Source: Sphingomonas sp. CBMAI 2297 (GTDB lineage: Bacteria; Pseudomonadota; Alphaproteobacteria; Sphingomonadales; Sphingomonadaceae). From it: DNA of 64,000 bases. This document shows positions 9,005-16,396 of the stretch, piece by piece. A program made the translations under genes and the position numbers. Every line of letters starts with the position of its first letter. The stretch's first letter is position 1. The stretch spans positions 124,001 to 188,000 of the forward strand of contig NZ_JAPDIR010000004.1 of assembly GCF_029870595.1 (NCBI RefSeq), written 5' to 3'. The notes under the pieces are model-generated. The model saw only the letters and a program-made list of their open reading frames with translations. It searched no databases and was not told the origin of the DNA.

Positions 9005-9466
9005 ATGCGATTCGACGATATCGACGTACGGATCCTCGGCCTGTTGCAGGACAATGGCCGCATGACCAATGTCGAGCTTGCCGAACGCGTTGGGCTGACA
9101 GCGCCGCCCTGCCTCAGGCGGGTGCGGGCCCTGGAGCAGCAGGGGGCGATCACCGGCTATCATGCCGCGCTCGATCCGGCCGCGCTGGGCTACAACCTCA
9201 CCGTGTTCGCCATGGTGAGCCTGAAGAGCCAGGCGGAAGCAGACCTGCGCGCCTTCGAGCAGATGATGGCGGACATTCCCGAAGTCCGCGAATGCCACAT
9301 GCTCAATGGCGAGATCGATTTCATCCTGAAGATCGTCGCCCCCGACCTGCAGAGCTTCCAGCACATCCTGACGACGCGGCTCACTCCGGCGCCGAACGTC
9401 GAGCATGTGAAGACCTCGCTCACCATCCGGACGTCCAAGGCGCTGCCCGGCGTGCCGGTCGCCTGA
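9005..9466 (+). CDS. Lrp/AsnC family transcriptional regulator
   Basis: A 153-residue DNA-binding regulator preceded by AGAAGGAAC. Residues 5-50 form the AsnC-type winged HTH (LGLLQDNGRMTNVELAERVG, then TAPPCLRRVRALEQQGAI), and residues 65-145 the RAM effector domain (VFAMVSLKSQ, NGEIDFILKIVAPD). Family members sense amino acids and assemble as octamers. It is divergent from the kinase gene across about 150 bp, where an autoregulatory site is likely. It is monocistronic, with a strong terminator. The target regulon cannot be inferred. Confidence 0.93.
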   Translation: MRFDDIDVRILGLLQDNGRMTNVELAERVGLTAPPCLRRVRALEQQGAITGYHAALDPAALGYNLTVFAMVSLKSQAEADLRAFEQMMADIPEVRECHMLNGEIDFILKIVAPDLQSFQHILTTRLTPAPNVEHVKTSLTIRTSKALPGVPVA

Positions 9467-9471
9467 TACGA

Positions 9472-9499
9472 GAAGGGGCGGCATCGCTGCCGCCCCTTC
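9472..9499 (+). terminator. Terminator shared by the convergent Lrp and TPR-like genes
   Basis: A near-perfect 12-bp stem (GAAGGGGCGGCA / TGCCGCCCCTTC) with a TCGC loop lies 6 bp after the Lrp stop and just before the end of the opposing gene. It could serve both strands. Confidence 0.8.
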
Positions 9500-9523
9500 C
9501 CTGTTCGGCATGAGAAGCCGCGC

Positions 9524-10780
9524 TCAGCTGAGCGGCGGCGTGTCGAGCGAGACCTGCCAGAGCAGCGCGACGTTGACGTACGGGCCGGTCTTCACCGCCT
9601 GGAACGCCGCTTTCGCCTCTTCCTTGCGGCCCAGACGCTGCAGCGCGATGCCGCGGTGCAGGTTGATCTCATTGGCATCCGCGCCGCCCTTGGCGAGCGC
9701 GGCGTCATAGAGTTCGAGCGCGCGGGCATTGTCGCCGGCGGCGAGCAGCGCGTCGGCATTGCCGGCGCCGCCCTGCTTGGCCAGCGTGTCGAGCGGCGGG
9801 CTGCTCTTCACGCCGGCCTGGGCCGCCGTATAGGTGCGGTTGCCGTCGGCATCGGTCGTCGGCAGCTTGCCGTTCTTGCGCCCTTCCTCGATCACCGAGA
9901 TCGCTTCCCAGGGCAGGCCCGAGGACTGCGCCGCATAGGCATAATCGGCATAGTCGCCGCGATCGGCCAGCGAGTTCGTGATGCGACGAAGGCGGTAGAG
10001 ATCGATACGCTCGGTCTTGGCGGCGCGATCCGTGCCCTTGGCACCCTGGCCAAGCACTTCGATCGCCCAGCGCCAGTTCTTCACCGCCGGATAGTCCTTC
10101 AGATAATAGGCGAGCCAGTCATAGGTCGCCTCGCGATTGCCGCTGGCGGTCACCTTCGGGATGGCGAACTGATACCAGGCCTCCGGCGCCTTCTGGCCCG
10201 TCGACTTGGCGAACTCGATGGCATTGCGCGCTTCGGCGGCCGCCTCGGCATTCTTGCCGGTGGCGGCGTAGGAATTCGCCAGCATCAGCGGGATGTCGAC
10301 GTTCTTCTCGCCCAGCTGGCGGGCCTTGGTCATGTAGGTGATGACATCGGCGTGCTTCTTCTGCGACGCCGCCGCCTTGCCGAGCAGGAAGTTCAGGCGG
10401 GCATTATAGGGGCCCACCGCGTCCGGCGCGCTGCGCGGGCTGGCCACCAGCACCTGCAGCGGCGCGATCTGCCCGGCTTCATTGCCGCGCCCCAGCTCGA
10501 GCTGGAGACGCATCGAGGCCGCGAAGAACTTCTCGTCGTCATTTTTCGCCGCTGCCTCGGCGGCTGCGATCTGCGGCTCGGCAGTCGCCCAGTCCTTGGC
10601 CTTCACCGCGGCTTCGGCGGCGGCGGCGGGCTTGCGAAACTCGTCGCTGACCTGAAGCTGGTTCGCGGCCGGGGCGTTCTTGTCGTCCTTCTTCTTCTGC
10701 GCGGCGGCTGGAGCCACCGTCAGCGCAGTGGTGCCCAGCGACAGCACGGCGGCCAGCGCGAGCTTGGAAGCGAAGTTCAT
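9524..10780 (-). CDS. Secreted TPR-like repeat protein of unknown function
   Basis: A 418-residue exported protein. The ATG at 10780 follows AGGAG and gives a signal peptide (MNFASKLALAAVLSLGTTALTVAPAAAQ). The mature part is helical and Ala-rich, with tetratricopeptide-like repeats: VDIPLMLANSYAATGKNAEAA, then ADALLAAGDNARALELYDAAL and EINLHRGIALQRLGRKEEA near the C-terminus. No catalytic motif is seen. TPR proteins in the periplasm usually act as assembly scaffolds; here the partner is unknown. It stands alone on the minus strand. Confidence 0.75.
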   Translation of the reverse strand: MNFASKLALAAVLSLGTTALTVAPAAAQKKKDDKNAPAANQLQVSDEFRKPAAAAEAAVKAKDWATAEPQIAAAEAAAKNDDEKFFAASMRLQLELGRGNEAGQIAPLQVLVASPRSAPDAVGPYNARLNFLLGKAAASQKKHADVITYMTKARQLGEKNVDIPLMLANSYAATGKNAEAAAEARNAIEFAKSTGQKAPEAWYQFAIPKVTASGNREATYDWLAYYLKDYPAVKNWRWAIEVLGQGAKGTDRAAKTERIDLYRLRRITNSLADRGDYADYAYAAQSSGLPWEAISVIEEGRKNGKLPTTDADGNRTYTAAQAGVKSSPPLDTLAKQGGAGNADALLAAGDNARALELYDAALAKGGADANEINLHRGIALQRLGRKEEAKAAFQAVKTGPYVNVALLWQVSLDTPPLS

Positions 10781-11020
10781 GCGAAACTCTCCTAAACGGG
10801 GAAAGGGCGGGGCTTTCGGCGCACCTCTAGTTGCCCCACACGCGCCGTTCAAGCCGATCCCCGTCGGCGATGCCGGTTCTGCGATGAACGCCATTTTAAC
10901 GGCCACGCCCTCCCTGAGGCAACGGAGGCTCCCGCCCGCGCGTCCCGTCTCGGGAATCCAACGGCCCGACCCACAATTCGAACGCCTCGTCCGCAAATTT
11001 TGGTTGATGTGCGTTAACCC

Positions 11021-11055
11021 TGTGGATAAGCCTGTGGACGGTACGAGTAACTCGT
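11021..11055 (+). promoter_or_regulatory. DnaA-box-like repeat and small palindrome upstream of the MraZ-like gene
   Basis: TGTGGATAA at 11021-11029 is an exact complement of the DnaA box TTATCCACA. A partial copy, TGTGGACGG, starts 12 bp later (11033). The palindrome ACGAG-TAA-CTCGT follows at 11043-11055, just before the ribosome-binding site (GGAAGGGG). Known MraZ boxes are TGGG repeats with 10-bp spacing, so these are not canonical MraZ sites. They may bind DnaA or the gene's own product. Confidence 0.4.
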
Positions 11056-11073
11056 TGCGTTGGAAGGGGTAAA

Positions 11074-11583
11074 ATGAGTTCCCTGTATCTTGGGTGCGCG
11101 CTTTGCGAAGTCGATGCGGACGGCAATGTCCTGCTTGCCGACACCATGGCCAGGGCGCTGGGTCTTCCCGCCCCCGAAGAGCCGCTGTTTCTCTCCACGC
11201 ATGAGCGCGATCAGTGCCTGGTCGGCTATGCCAGGTCGCATCTCCAGGAAATTCGCACGCGCACCGAACGCTGGCGCCTCGCCGACGAGGATGCCGGCCG
11301 CGATGCGCAGCAGCATCACCAGCGCATGCGCCGGCTGTTCGGCATCGTCGAAGTGGCGCCGCGCAGCGAGCGGGGACTGACGCTCCCAGCGGTGATGCGC
11401 CATCTCGGCCGGATCGAGAGCATGGCGCTGATCGTCGGCACCGGCGACCGGTTCGAGATCTGGAATCCGCGGCTCGCGGTGACGCATGTCGACAGCCGGT
11501 TCCGCGAGCTCGTCAGCTGGCAAGTGACGCATCGCCACTTGCCCCGCGCCGGCTCGCGCCGCGCGCGCCCGGCTCGCCGCTGA
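11074..11583 (+). CDS. MraZ-like (SpoVT/AbrB-fold) regulator, divergent paralogue
   Basis: A 169-residue protein preceded by GGAAGGGG. The C-terminal half matches the MraZ pattern: RRLFGIVEVAPRSERG, a loop LTLPAVMRHLG, then LIVGTGDRFEIWNP, which closely resembles the second AbrB-like repeat of MraZ. The N-terminal repeat (CEVDADGNVLLADTMARALGL) is more diverged, and the C-terminus is Arg-rich. Canonical mraZ heads the dcw division cluster with rsmH and ftsL; here the next gene is an unrelated CxxC protein, so this is probably a paralogue rather than the division-cluster repressor. DNA binding is inferred from fold only. Confidence 0.75.
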   Translation: MSSLYLGCALCEVDADGNVLLADTMARALGLPAPEEPLFLSTHERDQCLVGYARSHLQEIRTRTERWRLADEDAGRDAQQHHQRMRRLFGIVEVAPRSERGLTLPAVMRHLGRIESMALIVGTGDRFEIWNPRLAVTHVDSRFRELVSWQVTHRHLPRAGSRRARPARR

Positions 11584-12053
11584 TGGGGGCGCTGCGCTGC
11601 CGGCTGCTCGGCCATGCCGCGATGCCGACGCACTATCGCAGCGGCGAGCGGGAATTCTCGCTGTGCATCCGCTGCGGCGACGATCTGCTCCGCGCGACCG
11701 GAGCCGAGGATTGGGAAGAGGTTCCTGCCGGGCAGAAAGTGGTCTGGCGGCGGCGCGACCGGGGCGGAAGCGCCGCGGCGGTTGCCGAGCGTATGGCCCT
11801 GCCCCCCGCCCCGCGTCGCCATCGCCCGCGCAACGCAGCGCCGGTCGAGATTCGCGGTCAGCGGCGCGCCCGCCCGCGCCGCGCCGGCATGACGATGCTG
11901 CTGGGCCTGACCGGCCGCTTCGTGATGGCCAGCATCTTCGATCGCCTGCGCCGCCCGGCCCGGCCCGCGCTACCACCGATGCCTCTGCTGCCGGCACCGA
12001 GCCGGATTACAGCAGCTTCTCGATCTCGGGGCCAATCGCGTCGGGGCTGGTAG
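11583..12053 (+). CDS. Small CxxC (zinc-ribbon-like) protein
   Basis: A 156-residue basic protein whose ATG overlaps the stop of the MraZ-like gene (TGATG), implying translational coupling. The N-terminal 55 residues hold the recognisable part: LLGHAAMPTHYRSGEREFSLCIRCGDDLLR, followed by a short WRRR segment. Only one CxxC pair is present, so a metal site would need a partner or dimer. The C-terminal 90 residues are Arg/Pro/Ala-rich and probably disordered. The last 47 bp overlap the convergent gpx gene, so the exact C-terminus is less certain. Function unknown. Confidence 0.6.
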   Translation: MGALRCRLLGHAAMPTHYRSGEREFSLCIRCGDDLLRATGAEDWEEVPAGQKVVWRRRDRGGSAAAVAERMALPPAPRRHRPRNAAPVEIRGQRRARPRRAGMTMLLGLTGRFVMASIFDRLRRPARPALPPMPLLPAPSRITAASRSRGQSRRGW

Positions 12054-12486
12054 TCGGCGCGAACCGCTCGACCTTCGTGCCCGTCCGATCGACGAGGAAC
12101 TTGGTGAAGTTCCACTTGATCCCCTTCGAACCGAGCACGCCCGGGGCGGCGCGCTTCAGCGCATCGAACAGGGGCGCGGCATCGGGGCCGTTGACGTCGA
12201 TCTTGGCGTAGACCGGGAAGGTCACGTCATAGGTGAGCGAGCAGAAGCTGGCGATTTCCGCCGCATCGCCCGGCTCCTGCGCGCCGAACTGGTTGCAGGG
12301 AAAGGCGAGCACCGAGAAGCCGCGGTCCTTGTACGCGCGATGCAATGCCTCGAGCCCGGCATATTGCGGGGTGAAGCCGCATTTGGAGGCGGTGTTGACG
12401 ATGAGCAGGACTTCGCCGGCGTGATCGGCGAGCGTGGTCTCCTCGCCGCCGGGCTTGCGGACGGGAATGTCGGTGATCGCGTTCAT
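12007..12486 (-). CDS. Glutathione peroxidase family protein (Cys type)
   Basis: A 159-residue peroxidase that reduces hydrogen peroxide or lipid peroxides using thioredoxin or glutathione. The peroxidatic Cys36 lies in NTASKCGFTPQ, followed by the family motifs FPCNQFGAQEPG and KWNFTKFLVDR, giving the Cys-Gln-Trp-Asn tetrad. No signal peptide, so it is cytoplasmic. It ends the lolC-lolD-lepB-like-GNAT operon, with its ATG overlapping the GNAT stop codon (ATGA). Confidence 0.93.
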   Translation of the reverse strand: MNAITDIPVRKPGGEETTLADHAGEVLLIVNTASKCGFTPQYAGLEALHRAYKDRGFSVLAFPCNQFGAQEPGDAAEIASFCSLTYDVTFPVYAKIDVNGPDAAPLFDALKRAAPGVLGSKGIKWNFTKFLVDRTGTKVERFAPTTSPDAIGPEIEKLL

Positions 12487-13079
12487 GCGGCCTCTCCTTC
12501 GTAGCGGGCCATCAATAGCTCGATATTGCGGCGAACGCCGGGCCATTCCTGCGCGAGGATCGAATAGACCACGCTGTCCCGCATATGCCCCTTCAGGATC
12601 AGGTGGCCGCGCAGCACGCCGTCCATCCGCGCGCCCAGCCGCTCGATCGCGCGGCGCGAGGCCTGATTGAGGAAATCGGTGCGGATCTGCACGCAATTCA
12701 CCTGAAGCACCTCGAAGGCATGGCGAAGCAGCAGATACTTGGCCTCGGTGTTGAGCCCGGTGCGCTGGACGCGCGGCGCATAGAGCGTGCCGCCGATCTC
12801 GACGCGGCGATGCCCCTCGCTCATCCGCAGGAAGCGCGTGGCGCCCGATATCCGCCCCTCGGCGTCGAGCACGGTGAAGGGCAGCCCCCGCCCAACCGCC
12901 GCTTCATTCTCGATCCGGCCCATCCAGGCGTCGATGCTGGCCTCGTCCGGCACGGTCGTGTGGAAGAGATGGCGGAGCCCGGCAAAGGCCAGGAGCAGAT
13001 CGGCACGATCCGCGCGGTCCATCGGACGCAGCGTGACGTGACGGCCGGAGAGCGTCGGGATCTCGCGCCAGGCGGTCAC
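12483..13079 (-). CDS. GNAT-family N-acetyltransferase (RimJ/RimL-like)
   Basis: A 198-residue acetyl-CoA-dependent transferase. The GTG start at 13079 overlaps the preceding stop (GTGA). Family features are RHVTLRPMDRADRADLL at the N-terminus, the GGTLYAPRVQRTGLNTEAKYLLLRHAFE block around the acetyl-CoA loop, and VQIRTDFLNQASRRAIERLGARMDGVLR, typical of the RimJ/RimL group that acetylates protein or small-molecule amines. The substrate is not predictable. It lies inside a tightly overlapping five-gene operon. Confidence 0.88.
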   Translation of the reverse strand: MTAWREIPTLSGRHVTLRPMDRADRADLLLAFAGLRHLFHTTVPDEASIDAWMGRIENEAAVGRGLPFTVLDAEGRISGATRFLRMSEGHRRVEIGGTLYAPRVQRTGLNTEAKYLLLRHAFEVLQVNCVQIRTDFLNQASRRAIERLGARMDGVLRGHLILKGHMRDSVVYSILAQEWPGVRRNIELLMARYEGEAA

Positions 13080-13741
13080 TTGTCGATCCTGGCGATCGGA
13101 CGATCGAAGCGGCCCGGGCGCTCCATCGACCAGGATATGAAATCGACGCGCCCAAGCGCATCCTTCGCCGGCAGCATGCCGACACCGAAGCTGTCGCGCG
13201 GGAACCGGCTGTCCGAGCTGTTGTCGCGATTGTCGCCCATCACGAAGAGGTGCCCGGCGGGAACGACGACGGCGGCGAAATCGTCCTGGGGCGTCGCACG
13301 CTGATCCAGGATGGCATGCGGCTGCGCCTCCCCCGGAAATTGCTCCAGCAGTTTCCGGGCGGGCACGCCCGGCTCCCCGGCGATTTCCGTGCCGATCTGC
13401 TTCTGCGGCACCGGCCTGCCATTGATCGAGACGATACCGCCCGCCAGCGCGACGCTGTCGCCGGCAAGGCCGATGACGCGCCCGACGCGCATCTCCTCGC
13501 CCAGTCGATAGACGATGACCTCGCCCCGTGCCGGCCCCTGCGGGCCGATATCGCGCGGCGAGAATCGATCGCCGATCTGGAGCGTAGGCTGCATCGATTG
13601 GGAGGGAATGTAGAGCGAGCGAAGCTGGCGCCCGGGGTCGAAGGCATGCCGCGCCACCGGCCAGGCAAACCAGGCGCCTGTTGCCAGCACGAGCGCTCCG
13701 AGCCCCAGGGTGATCGGGATCCAGCGCTCGCGATGCTTCAC
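13076..13741 (-). CDS. Signal peptidase I homologue lacking the catalytic lysine
   Basis: A 221-residue membrane protein with one N-terminal transmembrane segment (residues 8-30) and a periplasmic S26-type domain. The nucleophile box is intact ([13 protein letters not shown], Ser49), as are box C (RGEVIVYRL) and box E ([12 protein letters not shown]). In box D, however, the usual KRVIGLPGD reads GRVIGLAGD, so the general-base lysine position is Gly87. It starts with GTG overlapping lolD (GTGA). A functional lepB is presumably elsewhere on the chromosome; this copy may be inactive, use another base, or have a binding role. Confidence 0.85.
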   Translation of the reverse strand: MKHRERWIPITLGLGALVLATGAWFAWPVARHAFDPGRQLRSLYIPSQSMQPTLQIGDRFSPRDIGPQGPARGEVIVYRLGEEMRVGRVIGLAGDSVALAGGIVSINGRPVPQKQIGTEIAGEPGVPARKLLEQFPGEAQPHAILDQRATPQDDFAAVVVPAGHLFVMGDNRDNSSDSRFPRDSFGVGMLPAKDALGRVDFISWSMERPGRFDRPIARIDK

Positions 13742-14412
13742 TCCAGATGCCCCTCGTGCAGCCGCACCACGCGGTCCATCCGCGCGGCGAGGCGCTCATT
13801 GTGAGTGGCGATCAGCGCGGCCGAACCCTGGGTGCGGACCAGGCCGAGGAACTCGGCGAGCACCTTGTCCGAAGTCACTTCGTCGAGGTTGCCGGTGGGC
13901 TCGTCCGCCAGCACCAGCGCCGGCTTGTTGGCGAGCGCGCGGGCAACGGCGACGCGCTGCTGCTCGCCGCCCGAAAGCTGGCTCGGCCGGTGCGCCAGCC
14001 GATGCCCGAGGCCCAGCGCGGTGAGCAGTTCCTCGGCGCGCTTGTCCGCATCGGCGCGCAGCGCGCCGTGGATCATCTGCGGCAGCACGACATTCTCGAG
14101 CGCGTTGAAGTCGGGCAGCAGGTGATGGAACTGATAGACGAAGCCCAGATGGTCGCGGCGCACGGCGGTGCGGCTCGGGCTGTCGAGCTGGGCGGCTTCC
14201 TTGCCGACGATGCGGATCGACCCCTCGAACCCGCCCTCGAGCAGGCCCACCGCCTGGAGCAGAGTCGACTTGCCCGAACCCGAGGGGCCGAGCAGCGCGA
14301 CGATCTCGCCCGGCTGCACCGCGAGATCGATGCCGCGCAGCACCTCGATCGTCTCGCCGCCCTGGCTGAAGCTGCGCTTGAGGCCGTGCGTCTGGAGGAC
14401 CGCTTCACTCAT
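13738..14412 (-). CDS. lolD: Lipoprotein-releasing ABC transporter ATP-binding protein LolD
   Basis: A 224-residue ATPase of the LolCDE machinery, which extracts lipoproteins from the inner membrane for delivery to LolA. The Walker A is GPSGSGKST, the signature LSGGEQQR, the Walker [12 protein letters not shown], and the switch histidine lies in LIATHN. The ATG at 14412 overlaps the 3' end of lolC by 8 bases. Length (about 225) is standard. Confidence 0.95.
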   Translation of the reverse strand: MSEAVLQTHGLKRSFSQGGETIEVLRGIDLAVQPGEIVALLGPSGSGKSTLLQAVGLLEGGFEGSIRIVGKEAAQLDSPSRTAVRRDHLGFVYQFHHLLPDFNALENVVLPQMIHGALRADADKRAEELLTALGLGHRLAHRPSQLSGGEQQRVAVARALANKPALVLADEPTGNLDEVTSDKVLAEFLGLVRTQGSAALIATHNERLAARMDRVVRLHEGHLE

Positions 14413-15658
14413 AGCGCAGCACCTGCACCGGATCGGTGCTCGCGGCCTTCCACGCCGGATACAGCGTGGCAAGGAAGCAGAAGATTAGCGCCATCACGCA
14501 GATGCCTATCGTCTGGAATGGATCGGTCTTGGCCGGCAGCTCGGTCAGGAAGCGCATTTGCGGATCCCAGATATTCTGGCCGGTCACCAGCCCGATGAAC
14601 TTCACCACCGCCTCGCGGAAAGTGATGAAGAGGAAGCCCAGCACGCCGCCCGCCGCCACGCCCAGCGCGCCGATCGTGGTGCCCACGGTCACGAAGATGC
14701 GCATCAGCCCGCCCCGCGTGGCGCCCATCGTGCGCAACACCGCGATGTCCCGCGTCTTGGCGCGCACCAGCATGATCAGCGACGAGACGATGTTGAAGGC
14801 GGCGACCACCAGGATGATCGACAGGATGGTGAAGGAGACGGTGCGGTCCACCGCCAGCGCCTCGAACAGTTCGGAGTTCATCATCCGCCAGTCGGTGATC
14901 TGGCCGACGCCGCTCACCTTGTCGTTCAGCGGCTGGAGGATCTGCGCCACCCGGTCCGGATCGACGGTCTCCAGCTCGATCATCGAAACGCCGTCGCCGA
15001 GCAGCAGCAGCGTCTGCGCATCCTCGATCGGCATGACCGCGAAGACCTTGTCGTAATCGTACACGCCCACTTCGAATATCGCGGCGACCTTGTATTTCAC
15101 GATGCGCGGCATGGTGCCGAAGGGCGTCGCCGCCCCGGCGGGGTTGAGGATCGATATCTCGCTGCCCACCGTGGCCCCCAGCGATTCCGCCAGGCGCGAG
15201 CCGATCGCGACCTGCTCTCCGCCCGGCTTCAGGCTCTTGAGCGATCCGACGACTTCCTTGCCCTTCAGCGTGGGGTTGCTGAGGATGTCCTCCATCCGCA
15301 TGCCGCGCAGCTGGATGAACTCGGCCCGGCCATTATAGGTGGCGAAGAGCGGCTGCTCGATCAGCGGCGTGGCGCTGGTGACGCCCGGCGTCTTCCGCGC
15401 CTCTTCCAGCACTCCGCGCCAGTTGCGCAACTGGCCGCCATAGCCCTGGACCACGGCATGGCCGTTCAACCCGGTGATCTTGTCGAACAATTCGGCGCGA
15501 AAGCCGTTCATCACACTCATCACCACGATCAGCGCGGCGACGCCGAGCATGACGGCGACAAGGCTGAATCCGGCAACGACGGCGATGAACGCCTCGCTCC
15601 GCCCGGGCAGCAGGTAGCGGCGGGCGATCATCCGCTCATAGCGTGAAATCAGCAGCAT
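14405..15658 (-). CDS. lolC: Lipoprotein-releasing ABC transporter permease LolC/LolE
   Basis: A 417-residue inner-membrane permease of the MacB/LolC family. One transmembrane helix near residues 24-48 ([24 protein letters not shown]) is followed by a large periplasmic domain and three C-terminal helices ([18 protein letters not shown], the [13 protein letters not shown] region, and the [20 protein letters not shown] region). The end [10 protein letters not shown] is the classic family terminus. A single permease gene is usual in alphaproteobacteria, where it forms a homodimer with LolD. It is the first gene of the minus-strand operon. Confidence 0.94.
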   Translation of the reverse strand: MLLISRYERMIARRYLLPGRSEAFIAVVAGFSLVAVMLGVAALIVVMSVMNGFRAELFDKITGLNGHAVVQGYGGQLRNWRGVLEEARKTPGVTSATPLIEQPLFATYNGRAEFIQLRGMRMEDILSNPTLKGKEVVGSLKSLKPGGEQVAIGSRLAESLGATVGSEISILNPAGAATPFGTMPRIVKYKVAAIFEVGVYDYDKVFAVMPIEDAQTLLLLGDGVSMIELETVDPDRVAQILQPLNDKVSGVGQITDWRMMNSELFEALAVDRTVSFTILSIILVVAAFNIVSSLIMLVRAKTRDIAVLRTMGATRGGLMRIFVTVGTTIGALGVAAGGVLGFLFITFREAVVKFIGLVTGQNIWDPQMRFLTELPAKTDPFQTIGICVMALIFCFLATLYPAWKAASTDPVQVLRYE

Positions 15659-15748
15659 GCGGGTCTTGTAACTCGCCGAGAAAACAGGTCTCCGGCCGAT
15701 CTAGGGCAGATGGCGGCGAATTCCTACTGCGAACCGCTATGTTGCCGA

Positions 15749-15975
15749 TTCAACACAGGGTGAGACCAATCTGCGCCTACCCCTTGTAATGCCAGTGACA
15801 AAGCGGGTGCGGACGCTTAGCAAAACTCCTGTCGAAGCGCAGGCGAAAGGCCGTGGTTCGGGGAGGCCCCAAGCCCCGCTCGTAGGCAAGTACGAGTGTG
15901 CGGGCTGGGCCTGACAAAGGGGGCTGACGAGCATTCGTCACGCAGGCGCCCGGATCGGAAACGGTCCGGGCGTTT
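15749..15975 (+). ncRNA. Highly structured non-coding RNA candidate with its own promoter-like site and terminator
   Basis: This gene-free stretch looks like an RNA gene on the plus strand. A -10-like TATGTT lies at 15738-15743. CTGCG (15771) can pair with CGCAG (15941), and CCCCTTGT (15780-15787) with ACAAAGGGG (15914-15922), giving a long closing stem. GCCAG at 15791 pairs with CTGGGC at 15905. Perfect small hairpins sit inside: CTCGTA/TACGAG (15879-15896), CGGGG/CCCCG (15860-15878) and TGACGA/TCGTCA (15925-15940). It ends in a strong terminator. No motif of RNase P RNA, tmRNA or SRP RNA is seen. A 6S-like RNA is a possibility on shape alone. Divergent from lolC and convergent with the PilZ gene. 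Confidence 0.5.
15947..15975 (+). terminator. Strong terminator ending the ncRNA candidate
   Basis: The stem CGCCCGGA / TCCGGGCG, extended by TCG/CGG around a GAAA-type loop, is followed by TTT. No coding gene on the plus strand ends before it, which is the main argument for an RNA gene here. Confidence 0.75.
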
Positions 15976-16007
15976 GCCGTTTCCGGCCCCTGGAAATCCG
16001 GCGTCTT

Positions 16008-16373
16008 TCAGCGCGGCTCCGAAAGCGGACGGTAGCTCGCCTGCTGCTCGGGCGTCGGCAGGCTCATGATATGCGTGACTACGCCCGGATGCAGCGGCGT
16101 AACGAATTGCAGGCCGGCCGCTGCGCGATTGCTCCAGACCACCCGGGCGGGCAGCGGCTTGAAGCCGGGCAGCCGCAGCACCGTCTCCATTCCCAGCTCG
16201 AGCAGGAAGCCCGTCTCGAGCCGGCAGCCCAGGCGCGAAATCTCCACCAGGCGCACGTCCTGGAAGCAGAAACGCGATTCCTTCACCGCCACGGCAATCG
16301 ATACCGGCCAGCGCATCGCCTCACGCCGGTCCACGCCCTGCGTAATCTTCAGTCCTCTTCGATCACCACGCAT
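16008..16373 (-). CDS. PilZ domain protein
   Basis: A 121-residue single-domain protein. The c-di-GMP-binding pattern is visible as RRGLKITQGVDRREAMRWPV at the N-terminus, a PilZ-type RxxxR equivalent, and EISRLGCRLETGF for the (D/N)xSxxG-like motif, which here reads E-I-S-R-L-G. The strand core LRLPGFKPLPARVVWSN is typical. It begins 23 bp after the tadG stop, so it probably shares that transcript. A role in c-di-GMP control of surface attachment fits the neighbours but is inference. Confidence 0.75.
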   Translation of the reverse strand: MRGDRRGLKITQGVDRREAMRWPVSIAVAVKESRFCFQDVRLVEISRLGCRLETGFLLELGMETVLRLPGFKPLPARVVWSNRAAAGLQFVTPLHPGVVTHIMSLPTPEQQASYRPLSEPR

Positions 16374-16396
16374 TCCCCAACCCCAACTCAGATCCC

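Noticed and set aside
15737-15934. 65-residue minus-strand frame in the ncRNA region
   Set aside because: No ribosome-binding site or recognisable sequence, and strong RNA structure plus a plus-strand terminator favour an RNA gene.
15749-15975. RNase P RNA, tmRNA, SRP RNA or cobalamin riboswitch
   Set aside because: The conserved signatures of each (GAGGAAAGTCC, an SsrA tag, GGAAGCAGCC, the B12 box) are absent.
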